A stretch of DNA of 64,000 bases from Acrocarpospora macrocephala (lineage in GTDB: Bacteria > Actinomycetota > Actinomycetes > Streptosporangiales > Streptosporangiaceae). The notes under the pieces were generated by a model. That model was given only the letters and a program-made list of their open reading frames with translations. It was not told the origin of the DNA and searched no databases. Where the stretch lies: positions 24,527 through 88,526 of the forward strand of contig NZ_BLAE01000051.1 of the NCBI RefSeq assembly GCF_009687865.1, given 5' to 3'. Shown in pieces: positions 24,957 to 33,472 of this stretch (its first letter is position 1; the number at the start of each line of letters is the position of its first letter). Both the position numbers and the translations under genes were made by a program.

Positions 24957-24981
24957 CGGATGGCTAACTCCGAAAATCGGA
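24957..24981. promoter_or_regulatory. composite operator upstream of the Liv-type importer operon
   Basis: CGGA at 24957-24960, an 8-nt spacer, then TCCGAAAATCGGA at 24969-24981. This repeats the CGGA-N8-TCCG-N5-CGGA architecture seen at 15502-15538. It lies 132 nt upstream of the lipoprotein ATG at 25114. The rest of the 324-nt gap 24790-25113 shows no gene. Confidence 0.6.
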
Positions 24982-25113
24982 TACCTACAAACCCACGCCA
25001 TAGGCGACCACACCGCGCGGCGGGTAGGACGCGACCGGCGTGCCGCTCCGGGCCCCGGCTCGGGGGAGGGCATTCAACCTGGCTCCGACGGAGCCACTGG
25101 CGCAAGGCAGGCC

Positions 25114-26328
25114 ATGAGAAGGAACAGCATCGCGACGTCAGGGCTACTCGCCCTCACTCTTTTAGCGCTGGTCTCGTGCAGCGTCGACGAAGGTACGGGG
25201 ACCACCGCCACCGAGACGGTCACGGTCGGCATCATCGGGTCGTACACGGGGCCCATCTCGAACTTCGGGCCCGCGTGGGAGGACGGCTTCCGAGCCGGAC
25301 TCGACGTGGCCACCAAGGGCACCAACCAGGTAGGCGACGTCAAGGTCGAGATCCAGGTGCGCAACGACAACAGCGACCCGACAACCGGTCTGAGCGTCGC
25401 CAAGGAGCTGCTGGGCGCCGGAGTCCGGATTCTCGCCGGGCCGGCGAGCTCCGCCGTCGTCGTGCCCGTCGCGCAGCTGGCCATCGACAACGACGCCATC
25501 CTCATCGCCGGCCCCACCGGGAGCTCCGACATCGACGGCATGGGGGCGGGCATCTACCGCACGTCGCCGACCACGCCTCAGCTCAACACGGCCGTCATGC
25601 AGGCGGCCGCCGCCCGCGGCGCCAAGACCCTCATGTACATCGGCCAGGACTACGCGTACGGCAAAGCCGCCGTGGCGTCGCTCGAGCAGATCGGCCCGGA
25701 CAAGGGGATCAAGGTCGACAACGTCCTCCTGCCCGTCGGTACGAAGGACTTCACCGCCGGAATCGCGACCGCGCTCGCGGCCAACCCGGATGCGATCTTC
25801 GTCGGCTGGGCCGGTGAGGGACTGCCGCAGCTCTTCAAGGCCCTCGCCGACCAGGGCGGGTTTGACAAGTCCCACATCATCACGATCGGCCCCGGCCGGC
25901 CCCAGTTCGAGTCGTACGCCGCCGCCCTCGGCGACAGCCTCGACAAAGCCGAGCTGATCACCTACTACGCCCAGGACACCATGGGCAATGAGGGCGAGAA
26001 GGCGATGAACGAGGCGCTGAAGCGTCTCGGCCTCAAGGCTCCCATCGACCACCAGCAGGTCGAGGGTTACCTTGGCGCGCTCATGGTGGTGAAGGCCATC
26101 GAACAGGCCGGGCCGAGCCTGAAGGTCGACGCCGTGCACAAGGCATTGGCGGGCGCGAAGTTCGAGACCCCGGTCGGGTCGGTGACGATCCGGCCCGAGG
26201 ACCACATCTGCGTCCAGCCCATCTTCGGCTACGCGATGGAGAAGGTCGACGGGGAGCATCGACTGAAGGTCATCAAGACCTACGCCGCCGCGGATGTCCT
26301 GTCGCCGGTGGCCCGGACCATCCCATGA
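25114..26328 (+). CDS. branched-chain-amino-acid-type (HAAT) ABC transporter substrate-binding lipoprotein
   Basis: The protein has 404 aa. The signal sequence MRRNSIATSGLLALTLLAL ends in lipobox L-V-S-C. The mature part has the LivJ/amide-binding fold: TVGIIGSYTGPISNFGP, ILAGPASSAVVVPVAQLA, AKTLMYIGQDYAYGKAAV and DAIFVGWAGEG. HAAT-family receptors also bind aromatic acids, cholate and other non-amino-acid ligands. In this regulon the ligand is more likely the aromatic or steroid-like substrate than leucine (inference from context). Confidence 0.9.
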   Translation: MRRNSIATSGLLALTLLALVSCSVDEGTGTTATETVTVGIIGSYTGPISNFGPAWEDGFRAGLDVATKGTNQVGDVKVEIQVRNDNSDPTTGLSVAKELLGAGVRILAGPASSAVVVPVAQLAIDNDAILIAGPTGSSDIDGMGAGIYRTSPTTPQLNTAVMQAAAARGAKTLMYIGQDYAYGKAAVASLEQIGPDKGIKVDNVLLPVGTKDFTAGIATALAANPDAIFVGWAGEGLPQLFKALADQGGFDKSHIITIGPGRPQFESYAAALGDSLDKAELITYYAQDTMGNEGEKAMNEALKRLGLKAPIDHQQVEGYLGALMVVKAIEQAGPSLKVDAVHKALAGAKFETPVGSVTIRPEDHICVQPIFGYAMEKVDGEHRLKVIKTYAAADVLSPVARTIP

Positions 26329-27110
26329 CGGCAGCTCCGGCCAATGAGGTCCTGCCCGGGAGCGTCGCGCTCTCGGGCAGGGCCGTCAACCTGGTGATCG
26401 ACGGTCACCACATCCTCGTCGACGTCTCCGTCGACGTCGCCGCGGGCGAGTTCCTCGCCATCATCGGGCCGAACGGGGCCGGCAAGACCAGCCTCATCAA
26501 CGTGCTGAGCGTGGCCACCCCGCCGACATCGGGCAAAGTGCACCTGCATGGCCGGGACGTGACCGGCCTGCCGCCACACCGAGTCGCCCGCAGCGGGCTG
26601 GGGCGCACGTTCCAGACGTCCAACCTCTTCCTCGGCCGGAGCCTGCTGGAGAACGCCCGGCTGGCCGCCAACGGCCGGGACTCGCGGCTGCGCACCGGGT
26701 TCCGCCGGGTGCTGAAGGACGACCCCGTCACCGAACGGGCCCGGGAGGCCCTCGATCTCGTGGGTCTCGGGCGGCGGCCGGACCGGTTGGCGTCGGAGCT
26801 CTCCCACGGGGAACGGCGCAAGTTGGAGCTGGCCATGGTGCTGGCCCAGGGCGCCAACGTCATCCTGCTCGACGAGCCGATGGCCGGCGTCAGCGTCGAC
26901 GACGTGCCGGAGCTCGTGGAGCTGATCCGCCGGGTCCACCGCGAGCAGGGCAAGACCACCGTCATGGTCGAACACCACATGCATGTCGTCCTCGACCTGG
27001 CCGAGCGCATCGGCGTGATGCACCACGGCGCCATGATCGCGATCGGGCCACCGGACGAGATCATCGCGAACGACGTGGTCCAGACCGCGTACATGGGTGA
27101 ACCGCTGTGA
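26325..27110 (+). CDS. ABC transporter ATP-binding protein, LivG-like
   Basis: The protein has 261 aa from ATG 26325, overlapping the lipoprotein stop (ATGA). Walker A is GPNGAGKTS, the signature is LSHGERRKLELA, Walker B is VILLDEPMAGVS, and the H-loop is in VEHHM. The long insert after Walker A (FLGRSLLENARLAANGRDSRLR) is typical of LivG. It pairs with LivF (27107) and the two permeases. Confidence 0.92.
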   Translation: MTAAPANEVLPGSVALSGRAVNLVIDGHHILVDVSVDVAAGEFLAIIGPNGAGKTSLINVLSVATPPTSGKVHLHGRDVTGLPPHRVARSGLGRTFQTSNLFLGRSLLENARLAANGRDSRLRTGFRRVLKDDPVTERAREALDLVGLGRRPDRLASELSHGERRKLELAMVLAQGANVILLDEPMAGVSVDDVPELVELIRRVHREQGKTTVMVEHHMHVVLDLAERIGVMHHGAMIAIGPPDEIIANDVVQTAYMGEPL

Positions 27111-27862
27111 CGGCCGAACGTGTGTACGGCGACGCCGGGCCAGGGCTGGGCGGGTCCATTCTGTCCGTCCGCGACCTTCATGCGTACGTGGGGCAGTCGC
27201 ACATCCTGCAGGGGGTCTCGTTCGCGACCCGGCCCGCCCAGGTGACCGCCATACTCGGCCGCAACGGGGTCGGCAAGACATCCACCCTCAGATCCGTCCT
27301 CGGGCTCATGAACCACACCGGCGTGATCGAGTTCGACGGCCGCCAGATCAGCAGCCTGGAAACGCACGAGATCATCCGGCTTGGTCTCGCCTACGTCCCC
27401 GAGGACCGGGACGTCTTCCACGGACTGACCGTGGCCGAGAACCTTCGCCTGGCAGAGCGGCGCGGCCTGGCACCGGACTATGACCGCGTCTTCGAACTCT
27501 TTCCTGAGCTGCGTAATCGCCGCGGTCAACGGGCGGGCACGATGTCGGGCGGCCAGCAGCAGATGTTGTCGCTGGCGCGGGCGCTCCTGCACGACAACCG
27601 CCTGATGCTCGTCGACGAGCCGACGAAAGGTCTCGCACCTCGACTGGTGAGCGAGTTCGTCGCGACGTTGGAGCAGATCACCGCGCATACCAGCGTGTTG
27701 CTGGTGGAGCAGAACCTCGCCGTCGCGCGCCGGCTCGCCGACCACGTCATCGTGCTGTCGGAAGGCCGGGTCGTGCTCGACGGGGCGGCCGAGGACGTGC
27801 TCGCCGACGACTCGTCCATCCGCCGGCTCCTCGGAGTCGCGGCCGACCACGAGGAGGGCTGA
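27107..27862 (+). CDS. ABC transporter ATP-binding protein, LivF-like
   Basis: The protein has 251 aa from GTG 27107, overlapping the LivG stop (GTGA). Walker A is GRNGVGKTST, the Q-loop is in LAYVPEDRDVF, the signature is MSGGQQQMLSLARAL, and Walker B is LMLVDEPTKGL followed by VEQNL. This is the second ATPase of the HAAT importer. Confidence 0.92.
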   Translation: MTAERVYGDAGPGLGGSILSVRDLHAYVGQSHILQGVSFATRPAQVTAILGRNGVGKTSTLRSVLGLMNHTGVIEFDGRQISSLETHEIIRLGLAYVPEDRDVFHGLTVAENLRLAERRGLAPDYDRVFELFPELRNRRGQRAGTMSGGQQQMLSLARALLHDNRLMLVDEPTKGLAPRLVSEFVATLEQITAHTSVLLVEQNLAVARRLADHVIVLSEGRVVLDGAAEDVLADDSSIRRLLGVAADHEEG

Positions 27863-27863
27863 C

Positions 27864-28751
27864 GTGTCGACGTTTCTGTTGATCATCATCTCCGGTCTCG
27901 GCTTGGGCTCGCTGTACTTCCTGCTGGCCGCCGGCCTCTCTGTGATCTTCGGGCTCATGCGGGTGCTGAGCTTCGCCCACGGCGCGTTCCTGTCCGCCAG
28001 CGGGTTCGCCTCCTGGATGGTGCTGCGGTCATTCGAGACCCCGTCGACGCCGCAGCTGCTGCTCGCGCTTGTGGTCTCCGTCCTGACCGGCGGCGCCGTT
28101 GCGTACCTCGCCGAGGTGCTGCTCGTCCGTCCCTTGAAGGGCAAAGAACTCGAGCAGTTGTTGGTGACCGTGGGGCTCGGCATGGTGCTGGTGGCCCTGA
28201 TGGCCGGCATCTGGGGACCGGACGAGCACCTGATCCCCCGTCCCGTCTGGCTCACCGACACGACCTCGATCGCCGGGGCGCCCATCTCCAACAGCCGCCT
28301 GCTGCTCATCGGCTTGGCCGGCGTGGTGGTGGTCGGCATCCACCTGATCCTGTCCCGGACCCGCTACGGCCTCATCATCCGCGCGGGTGTCGAGAACAGC
28401 GCCATGGTGTCCGCGCTCGGCATCAACGTGAAGCGCGCGTTCACGCTGGTCTTCGTCGCCGGCGGCATGCTCGCCGGTCTCGGGGGCGGCCTGGCCGGGA
28501 CGTACTACGGGGGGATCTCGCCGTTCCTCGGCGACGGCATGCTCATCTTCTCGTTCATCGTGCTGATCATCGGCGGCTTGGGCTCGATCAACGGTGCCCT
28601 CATCGCTTCGGTGGTGCTGGGCGTGAGCCAGTCGGTGGCCAACTACTACGTCCTCAACGGCATCGGCGACGTGCTCGTGGTCGTGCTCCTGGTCGCCACG
28701 CTGCTCGTCCGCCCGCAAGGTCTCCTCGGCCAAAAGGAGCGACTGATATGA
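27864..28751 (+). CDS. ABC transporter permease, LivH-like
   Basis: The protein has 295 aa from GTG 27864, 1 nt after the LivF stop. It has about eight hydrophobic segments. GLSVIFGLMRVLSFAHGAFL and GIN-VKRAFTLVFVAGGMLAGLGGGLAG are typical LivH signatures. It is located in the cytoplasmic membrane. Confidence 0.92.
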   Translation: MSTFLLIIISGLGLGSLYFLLAAGLSVIFGLMRVLSFAHGAFLSASGFASWMVLRSFETPSTPQLLLALVVSVLTGGAVAYLAEVLLVRPLKGKELEQLLVTVGLGMVLVALMAGIWGPDEHLIPRPVWLTDTTSIAGAPISNSRLLLIGLAGVVVVGIHLILSRTRYGLIIRAGVENSAMVSALGINVKRAFTLVFVAGGMLAGLGGGLAGTYYGGISPFLGDGMLIFSFIVLIIGGLGSINGALIASVVLGVSQSVANYYVLNGIGDVLVVVLLVATLLVRPQGLLGQKERLI

Positions 28752-29851
28752 CCAGGTCAGGTGCGCTCCGCTACGGAGCCGCGGGTCTCCTGGTGGTGGT
28801 CCTCGCCGTGCTGCCCTTCGTGCACCGCAGCGTGGGCGGGTTGCTGCCCGGCCCGATCAACAGCCCGGGAAGCCTGCAGGTCCTCGCCCTCATGCTGGTG
28901 GCGGCCGCCGCCGCGATCACCCTGGACCTGATGTTCGGCTACACCGGGCTGATGTCATTCGGCCACTCGCTCTACGTGGGGTTCGGGTGCTACGCGACGG
29001 TCATCCTGAGCAACAATCCGAAGCTGGGCTTCGCGCTGGGGGTTCCGCTGGCGATGGTGCTCAGCGTCGTCGTCGCCCTCGTCGGCAACGCCGCGGCGCT
29101 GCGGCTGACCGGCATCGGCTTCATCATGGCCACCCTGGCCATGGCGCAGGGGTTCGCGATCGCGGTCGAGCGGGGATTCCTGGGCAGCGGCGGCGAGGTG
29201 GGCGTGACCTTCGCGCGAGGCGTCCTGCCCGATCCGCTGCGCGGCGTGCTGAACACCCGCAACGTCTACTGGCTGGCGCTGGCCCTCGTCGTCGTGGTGT
29301 ACGTCATCTGCGCCCTGCTCGTACGCACCCACGTCGGTCACGTGTGGCAGGGCATCCGGGAGAATCCACTCCGGACGAAGGTCATCGGTTACAACGTCTA
29401 CGCCTATCAGATGGCGGCCGCGACCATCTCCTGCACGCTGGCGGCGATGTGCGGAGTCGTCTTCGCGATCGTCATGGGGGGAGCCAACCCGGGCATCGCG
29501 GGCCTCCACTACTCGCTGGCCGTCGTACTGATGGTCGTCCTGGGCGGGCGAGGAGTGCTGTGGGGGGCGGCACTCGGCGCGGTCCTCTACCAGTTCCTGA
29601 ACCTGCGCCTACCGTCCCTCTCCAGCTCCGACATCGTCACCGGGCTGCCCGAGATCCTCCAGATCCCGTTGTCGCAACCGAACTTCCTGCTCGGCGTGGC
29701 CTTCATCCTGATCATTCTCTTCATGCCGGGCGGACTCGCGTCGATCTTCACCCGGCTCACCCGCCGCGCGACGTCGAAGCGCGCCGGGGAACCCAGGGAT
29801 GACGACGGCGGCGTGCCCGCGACCACCCGTGAACCCAACCTGGTCTCCTGA
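28748..29851 (+). CDS. ABC transporter permease, LivM-like
   Basis: The protein has 367 aa from ATG 28748, overlapping the LivH stop. It has multiple hydrophobic segments with GYTGLMSFGHSLYVGFGCYA and WQGIRENPLRTKVIGYNV, the LivM hallmark. The C-terminal ~35 residues after FTRL are charged and cytoplasmic. It is the last transporter gene, 15 nt before the VOC gene. Confidence 0.92.
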   Translation: MTRSGALRYGAAGLLVVVLAVLPFVHRSVGGLLPGPINSPGSLQVLALMLVAAAAAITLDLMFGYTGLMSFGHSLYVGFGCYATVILSNNPKLGFALGVPLAMVLSVVVALVGNAAALRLTGIGFIMATLAMAQGFAIAVERGFLGSGGEVGVTFARGVLPDPLRGVLNTRNVYWLALALVVVVYVICALLVRTHVGHVWQGIRENPLRTKVIGYNVYAYQMAAATISCTLAAMCGVVFAIVMGGANPGIAGLHYSLAVVLMVVLGGRGVLWGAALGAVLYQFLNLRLPSLSSSDIVTGLPEILQIPLSQPNFLLGVAFILIILFMPGGLASIFTRLTRRATSKRAGEPRDDDGGVPATTREPNLVS

Positions 29852-29866
29852 GCTGGGAGGTAAATG

Positions 29867-30460
29867 ATGAGTACCGAGACAACCACGGGCGAACGGGTCC
29901 GCATCGGTGTATCCGAGGTGGTGCTGAGGACGTCCTGGTACGACCGTCTGTGCGGGTGGTACGAGGAGGTGCTGCGGCAGCCGCCGACGCTCGACCTGAC
30001 ACCGGAGGCGAACCGTGGCACCGACGATCCCGACCTCCCCACCCGCATGGCATTCTTCGACCTGCCCAGCGAGTTCCCCTATACGCAACGTATCGCTATC
30101 TTCGAATGCCTCGATGTCGGGTCGACGGAACGCAGCAGCGTCGGACTCCATCACATCCAGCTGAGATTCCCCCAGCACGAGTCCCTCTTCGATGCCTACC
30201 GGAGACTCAAGCCGCTCGGCATCGTTCCAGCCGAGACGGACAATCACGGCATCGCGACCAGCTTCTATTACCGCGATCCGGACTACAACCGGGTGGAGCT
30301 GTCCGCGCTGAACTTCGCCACGATCGCCGATGTGCGCGGGTACACAACGACCGATCGGTTCCGCCGCAAACCGGAGGGCGAGCCCATCGACGTCGAAGAA
30401 CTGATCAGGCGTCACGAGGCGGGGGAACATTACGCGGACATGCTGACGCCCTCGTGGTGA
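29867..30460 (+). CDS. VOC-superfamily protein, extradiol-dioxygenase-like
   Basis: The protein has 197 aa if the second ATG (29867) is used, which is better spaced from GGGAGG than ATG 29864. It shows two beta-alpha-beta-beta-beta modules. The metal-ligand pattern is a His in LHHIQLRF and a Glu in YNRVELSAL near the end of module 2, with YYRDPDYNRVE typical of glyoxalase/extradiol proteins. It may be a ring-cleavage dioxygenase or a lyase. Position at the end of the importer operon places it in the same catabolic regulon. Confidence 0.75.
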   Translation: MSTETTTGERVRIGVSEVVLRTSWYDRLCGWYEEVLRQPPTLDLTPEANRGTDDPDLPTRMAFFDLPSEFPYTQRIAIFECLDVGSTERSSVGLHHIQLRFPQHESLFDAYRRLKPLGIVPAETDNHGIATSFYYRDPDYNRVELSALNFATIADVRGYTTTDRFRRKPEGEPIDVEELIRRHEAGEHYADMLTPSW

Positions 30461-30562
30461 ACGGTGATATGGGTTCATGCTGCTCGCTGACAGCTCGCAC
30501 GGCCCGGTCAGGGCCCGAGGCGATACTGCGGAGATTCTTCATCCCTGTGTCACCCGGCGGCG

Positions 30563-31711
30563 TCATGACAGGGACTGGGCCAGGGCGATGACAGTCGCCA
30601 GCGCTGCGGCCAGGTCGGCGACATCGCTGATCAGCCCGCGTAGCTTCTTGAGAGCCAGCGTCAGCTTGCCCTTGCTCTGCTGCGTATTCGCCTGCAAAGC
30701 CTCGTTCGCCACGGTGAGTTCCGCCTCCGCCGCCGCGTACGTGTCCTCGTCCAGGCGGCCAGTGGCCCGCGCTCGCTGGAGTTGGGCACGGAATCCGGCG
30801 AGCGCCCCGGCCAGGTCCGTCGGCTGATTCGGGTCGAAGCCGAGCCGGATGCCGCCGTGCACGTTGCCGGCCTGGATTCCCACCCGCGAATTGTCACGTG
30901 CGATGTTGTACGTCACCTGTTGTCCCCGCACCGCTGATCCCCTCGTCGTCAGCCAGCCACCGTCCTTGTTCTCGGCGGCGATCTCTTCAGCCAGTGCCGT
31001 GGCGAATGCCGCGGCGTTGGCCACGGCCCGCCGCTGCCATTGAGCGCGGTCGGTGACCTCCTTCGTCCCATCGGCCCGATCGCTGATGCCCCGTATGACG
31101 ACCACGGGCATCGCCCCGTTCAGGTGCCCGGCCTGCGCGACACCAGCACCTTCCATCTCGATCGCGCACGCGTCGTTGTAGTTCTGCCGGATCCACCGGG
31201 CGTGCCCGGACACTTTGGAGTTCAGGACCACCTCACCTGCGGCGATCGGGCCGAAATGCACCTCTGGGGCCGGGCTGGGGAGGCCGCGCGCCCACGCGTC
31301 GGTACGGCCGATGTGCCGGGCGAGCTGATCGGCGGCGTGCGAGGTCTCCCAACTGCGGGGGCGGCTCTTGAGCCCGTCGTCCTCGCTCGTGCCTCCTTGG
31401 TACGCGTAGACGCGCGTCGCCACCACGACATCCCCGAGGGCGATGTGGGAGTGCAGGGCGCCCGCCACGCCCACGAAGAGCAGCCCTGCCGGGGTGAACT
31501 CGGCGATAGCGCGCTCGGTCAGTACGGCCGCTGACTGGTTGCCCGTGCCGACATGGGCCAGAGCCACCCGGCAGCGGCCCCTCGCGAGGCGGCCGACCTC
31601 GAACCGGGTGCCGTGGTGATGACGGTGCAGCTCCAGGTCGACCAGCCTCTTCTGGATCGCCTGATACTCCAGATCCAAAGCGGTGAGGATCACGATCGGG
31701 TGATTGCTCAC
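30563..31711 (-). CDS. nucleoside-phosphorylase/MTAN-like protein with C-terminal extension
   Basis: The protein has 382 aa from GTG 31711, 4 nt after the Nudix gene, with GGAG 7 nt upstream. Residues ~1-245 form a PNP/UDP-phosphorylase domain with MTA/SAH-nucleosidase catalytic residues: Glu in ALDLEYQAI, Glu in EMEGAGVAQ and Asp in GISDRADG. Residues ~260-382 are a separate module with NIARDNSRVGIQAGNVHGGI and a helical, weakly hydrophobic tail. Similar extensions occur in actinobacterial conflict and signalling proteins. Inferred role: a nucleotide-consuming effector or sensor rather than housekeeping methylthioadenosine recycling. Confidence 0.8.
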   Translation of the reverse strand: MSNHPIVILTALDLEYQAIQKRLVDLELHRHHHGTRFEVGRLARGRCRVALAHVGTGNQSAAVLTERAIAEFTPAGLLFVGVAGALHSHIALGDVVVATRVYAYQGGTSEDDGLKSRPRSWETSHAADQLARHIGRTDAWARGLPSPAPEVHFGPIAAGEVVLNSKVSGHARWIRQNYNDACAIEMEGAGVAQAGHLNGAMPVVVIRGISDRADGTKEVTDRAQWQRRAVANAAAFATALAEEIAAENKDGGWLTTRGSAVRGQQVTYNIARDNSRVGIQAGNVHGGIRLGFDPNQPTDLAGALAGFRAQLQRARATGRLDEDTYAAAEAELTVANEALQANTQQSKGKLTLALKKLRGLISDVADLAAALATVIALAQSLS

Positions 31712-31715
31712 TCTC

Positions 31716-32441
31716 CTACTCCTTTGCGCTCGGCCCTTCGGCGGGCCGTACCATCGGCGGATAAAGGGCCGTGCATGGACCGGCTCGGAACAGTCGGGCC
31801 GGTCGCCCGGTGGCCGCTTTGCGGCTCGTTCCCGCCGGGACGATGAACCCTTCGGTCTTCTGGACCTTGCGATAGAAGTTCCGGGGGTCGAGCGTGATCC
31901 CCCAGACGGCCTCGTAAACGCCCTGCAGATCCGTGATCGTGAACGTCGGTCTGCAGAACGCCGTCCCGAGGGCGGAGTGCTCAAGCTTGGTGCGGGCGCG
32001 TTCCACTCCGTCCGCGATGATGCGCTGGTGGTCGAAGGCGAGATCCAGGTCGCCGGAGAGCACCCGGTCGGTGGGTTGCCATCCGGCGTCGGCCGCGTCC
32101 GTGCCAGCGGTCGGCTCGGGCAGGCGGGGTGCGATGGCCAGGTACGCCACGGATACCACCCGGCCACGCGGGTCGCGACCCGGGTCGCCGTACACGCCCA
32201 GTTGTTCCAGGCGGAGGGTCTCGACGTCGAGGTCGGCTTCCTCCGACAATTCCCGGTGAGCCGCCGCGGTGATGTCCTCCTCAGCGTGCCGCAGGAATCC
32301 ACCAGGCAACGCGAGGTTGCCCTTGTAGGGGTCGATGCCACGCTCGATGAGCAGCACGTGCAGGCGCGACTCCCGCAACGTCAAGATCACCAGATCAACG
32401 GCTAGTAGCACGACAGGCGGCACCCATGGGTCGTCGGTCAT
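31716..32441 (-). CDS. Nudix hydrolase with C-terminal winged helix (NrtR-like)
   Basis: The protein has 241 aa from ATG 32441. The Nudix box is only partly canonical: GGFLRHAEEDITAAAHRELSEEADL (G-x5-E-x7-R-E-x2-E-E). From ~160 the sequence ALGTAFCRPTFTITDLQGVYEAVWG...FYRKVQK matches the winged helix of NrtR-type regulators, which sense ADP-ribose or related nucleotides and repress NAD-metabolism genes. An inverted repeat at 32461-32473 lies 19 nt upstream. It forms an operon with the MTAN-like gene. Confidence 0.82.
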   Translation of the reverse strand: MTDDPWVPPVVLLAVDLVILTLRESRLHVLLIERGIDPYKGNLALPGGFLRHAEEDITAAAHRELSEEADLDVETLRLEQLGVYGDPGRDPRGRVVSVAYLAIAPRLPEPTAGTDAADAGWQPTDRVLSGDLDLAFDHQRIIADGVERARTKLEHSALGTAFCRPTFTITDLQGVYEAVWGITLDPRNFYRKVQKTEGFIVPAGTSRKAATGRPARLFRAGPCTALYPPMVRPAEGPSAKE

Positions 32442-32460
32442 GCGGCAGAGGCTAGCTTCT

Positions 32461-32473
32461 TGTCAATCTGACA
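32461..32473. promoter_or_regulatory. putative NrtR-type operator TGTCA-ATC-TGACA
   Basis: A perfect 5-3-5 inverted repeat 19 nt upstream of the Nudix/winged-helix gene start. It suggests autoregulation of the Nudix-MTAN pair. Confidence 0.45.
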
Positions 32474-32527
32474 GAAATAGCTCCGAGGTAAGACGTACCA
32501 GTCCCGAGATGGCCCGGAACGACGGTG

Positions 32528-33472
32528 TCATCGCAGCGTCTCCCCGTCACGCAAGGCCAGAGCGGTGAGTTCGGCTCGGGTGGGTAGCCCTTCCCAGTCC
32601 CCGGCGCAGGCCACGCAGGCGGCGCCCAGCAGGGTCGCCCGTTCGAGCCGGCCGTACGCGTCGAGCCCGTCGAGCCGCCCGGACAGGTATCCGGCGGTGA
32701 ACGCGTCGCCGGCGCCGACGACGTCCACCACGGGCACCGGGAGAGCGGGGACGTCGAACGAGCCGCGCGCGCCGTGGTAGCTCGCGCCCGCGGCGCCGCG
32801 CTTGACGATGACCTCCTCGACACCGGCGTCGCGGAGGCCGGCCACCCGATCCCGTTCGCCGTCGCCTTCGGCCACGATGGCCAGCTCGTCGTCGGAGGCG
32901 ATCAGGACCGTGACGTACGGCAGCAGCGGGCGCAGGGTCCGTGCGGCCGCGTCCCGGGTCCAGAGCAGGGAGCGGTGGTTGACATCGAGGCTCACCCAGG
33001 CGCCGGTCCGGCGCGCGTGTTCGGCGGCGGCGCCGATGGCTTCCAGCGGCGCGGGTCCCAGCGCCGCCGTGATACCCGTCAGATGCAGGCCCGCCTGCCC
33101 GGCGTCGACAGCGGGGCGTACCTCCTCCCAGGACAGGGTTGAGGCGGCCGAATCCTTGCGGTAATAGTGCACGCGGGCCCGGCCCCCGGGGGCCACGTCA
33201 CGGAGCAGGAGGCCGGTCGACGCGTCCGCGCGCCGCACGATGTGGTCGGTCAGCACGCCCTCGGCCCGCAGCGTGCGCAGGATCAGCTCACCGGGCTCGT
33301 CGTCTCCGACCGCGCCGGCCCAGCGGGTCGCGTGCCCGAGGCGAGACAGGGCGATGGCGACATTGGCCTCCGCGCCGGACACCGAGACCCGGGAGTCGCC
33401 GCCGAGGCGGAGCGGACCGGCGCAGCGGACCGTGGCCATCGCCTCGCCGATCGTCAGGACGTCCGCTCTCAC
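32528..33472 (-). CDS. PfkB-family sugar kinase (2-keto-3-deoxy-galactonate/gluconate kinase-like)
   Basis: The protein has 314 aa from GTG 33472, overlapping the aldolase stop (GTGA). It has the family start IGEAMATVRC, GAEANVAIALSRLG, LDVNHR and the C-terminal signature DVVGAGDAFTAGYLSG with the catalytic Asp. In this cluster it should phosphorylate 2-keto-3-deoxy-galactonate (or gluconate) at C6. It is the last gene of the minus-strand sugar-acid operon. Confidence 0.88.
   Translation of the reverse strand: MRADVLTIGEAMATVRCAGPLRLGGDSRVSVSGAEANVAIALSRLGHATRWAGAVGDDEPGELILRTLRAEGVLTDHIVRRADASTGLLLRDVAPGGRARVHYYRKDSAASTLSWEEVRPAVDAGQAGLHLTGITAALGPAPLEAIGAAAEHARRTGAWVSLDVNHRSLLWTRDAAARTLRPLLPYVTVLIASDDELAIVAEGDGERDRVAGLRDAGVEEVIVKRGAAGASYHGARGSFDVPALPVPVVDVVGAGDAFTAGYLSGRLDGLDAYGRLERATLLGAACVACAGDWEGLPTRAELTALALRDGETLR

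Noticed and set aside
24918..25817. Plus-strand frame of 299 codons starting at TTG and overlapping the Liv binding protein
   Set aside because: It starts inside the promoter region and becomes Arg/Gly-rich out of frame with the lipoprotein, which has a signal peptide and its own start.
30501..30515. GGCCC-GGTCA-GGGCC inverted repeat between the VOC and MTAN genes as a terminator
   Set aside because: Only a 5-bp stem without a T-tract; too weak to call, although the site is between convergent genes.
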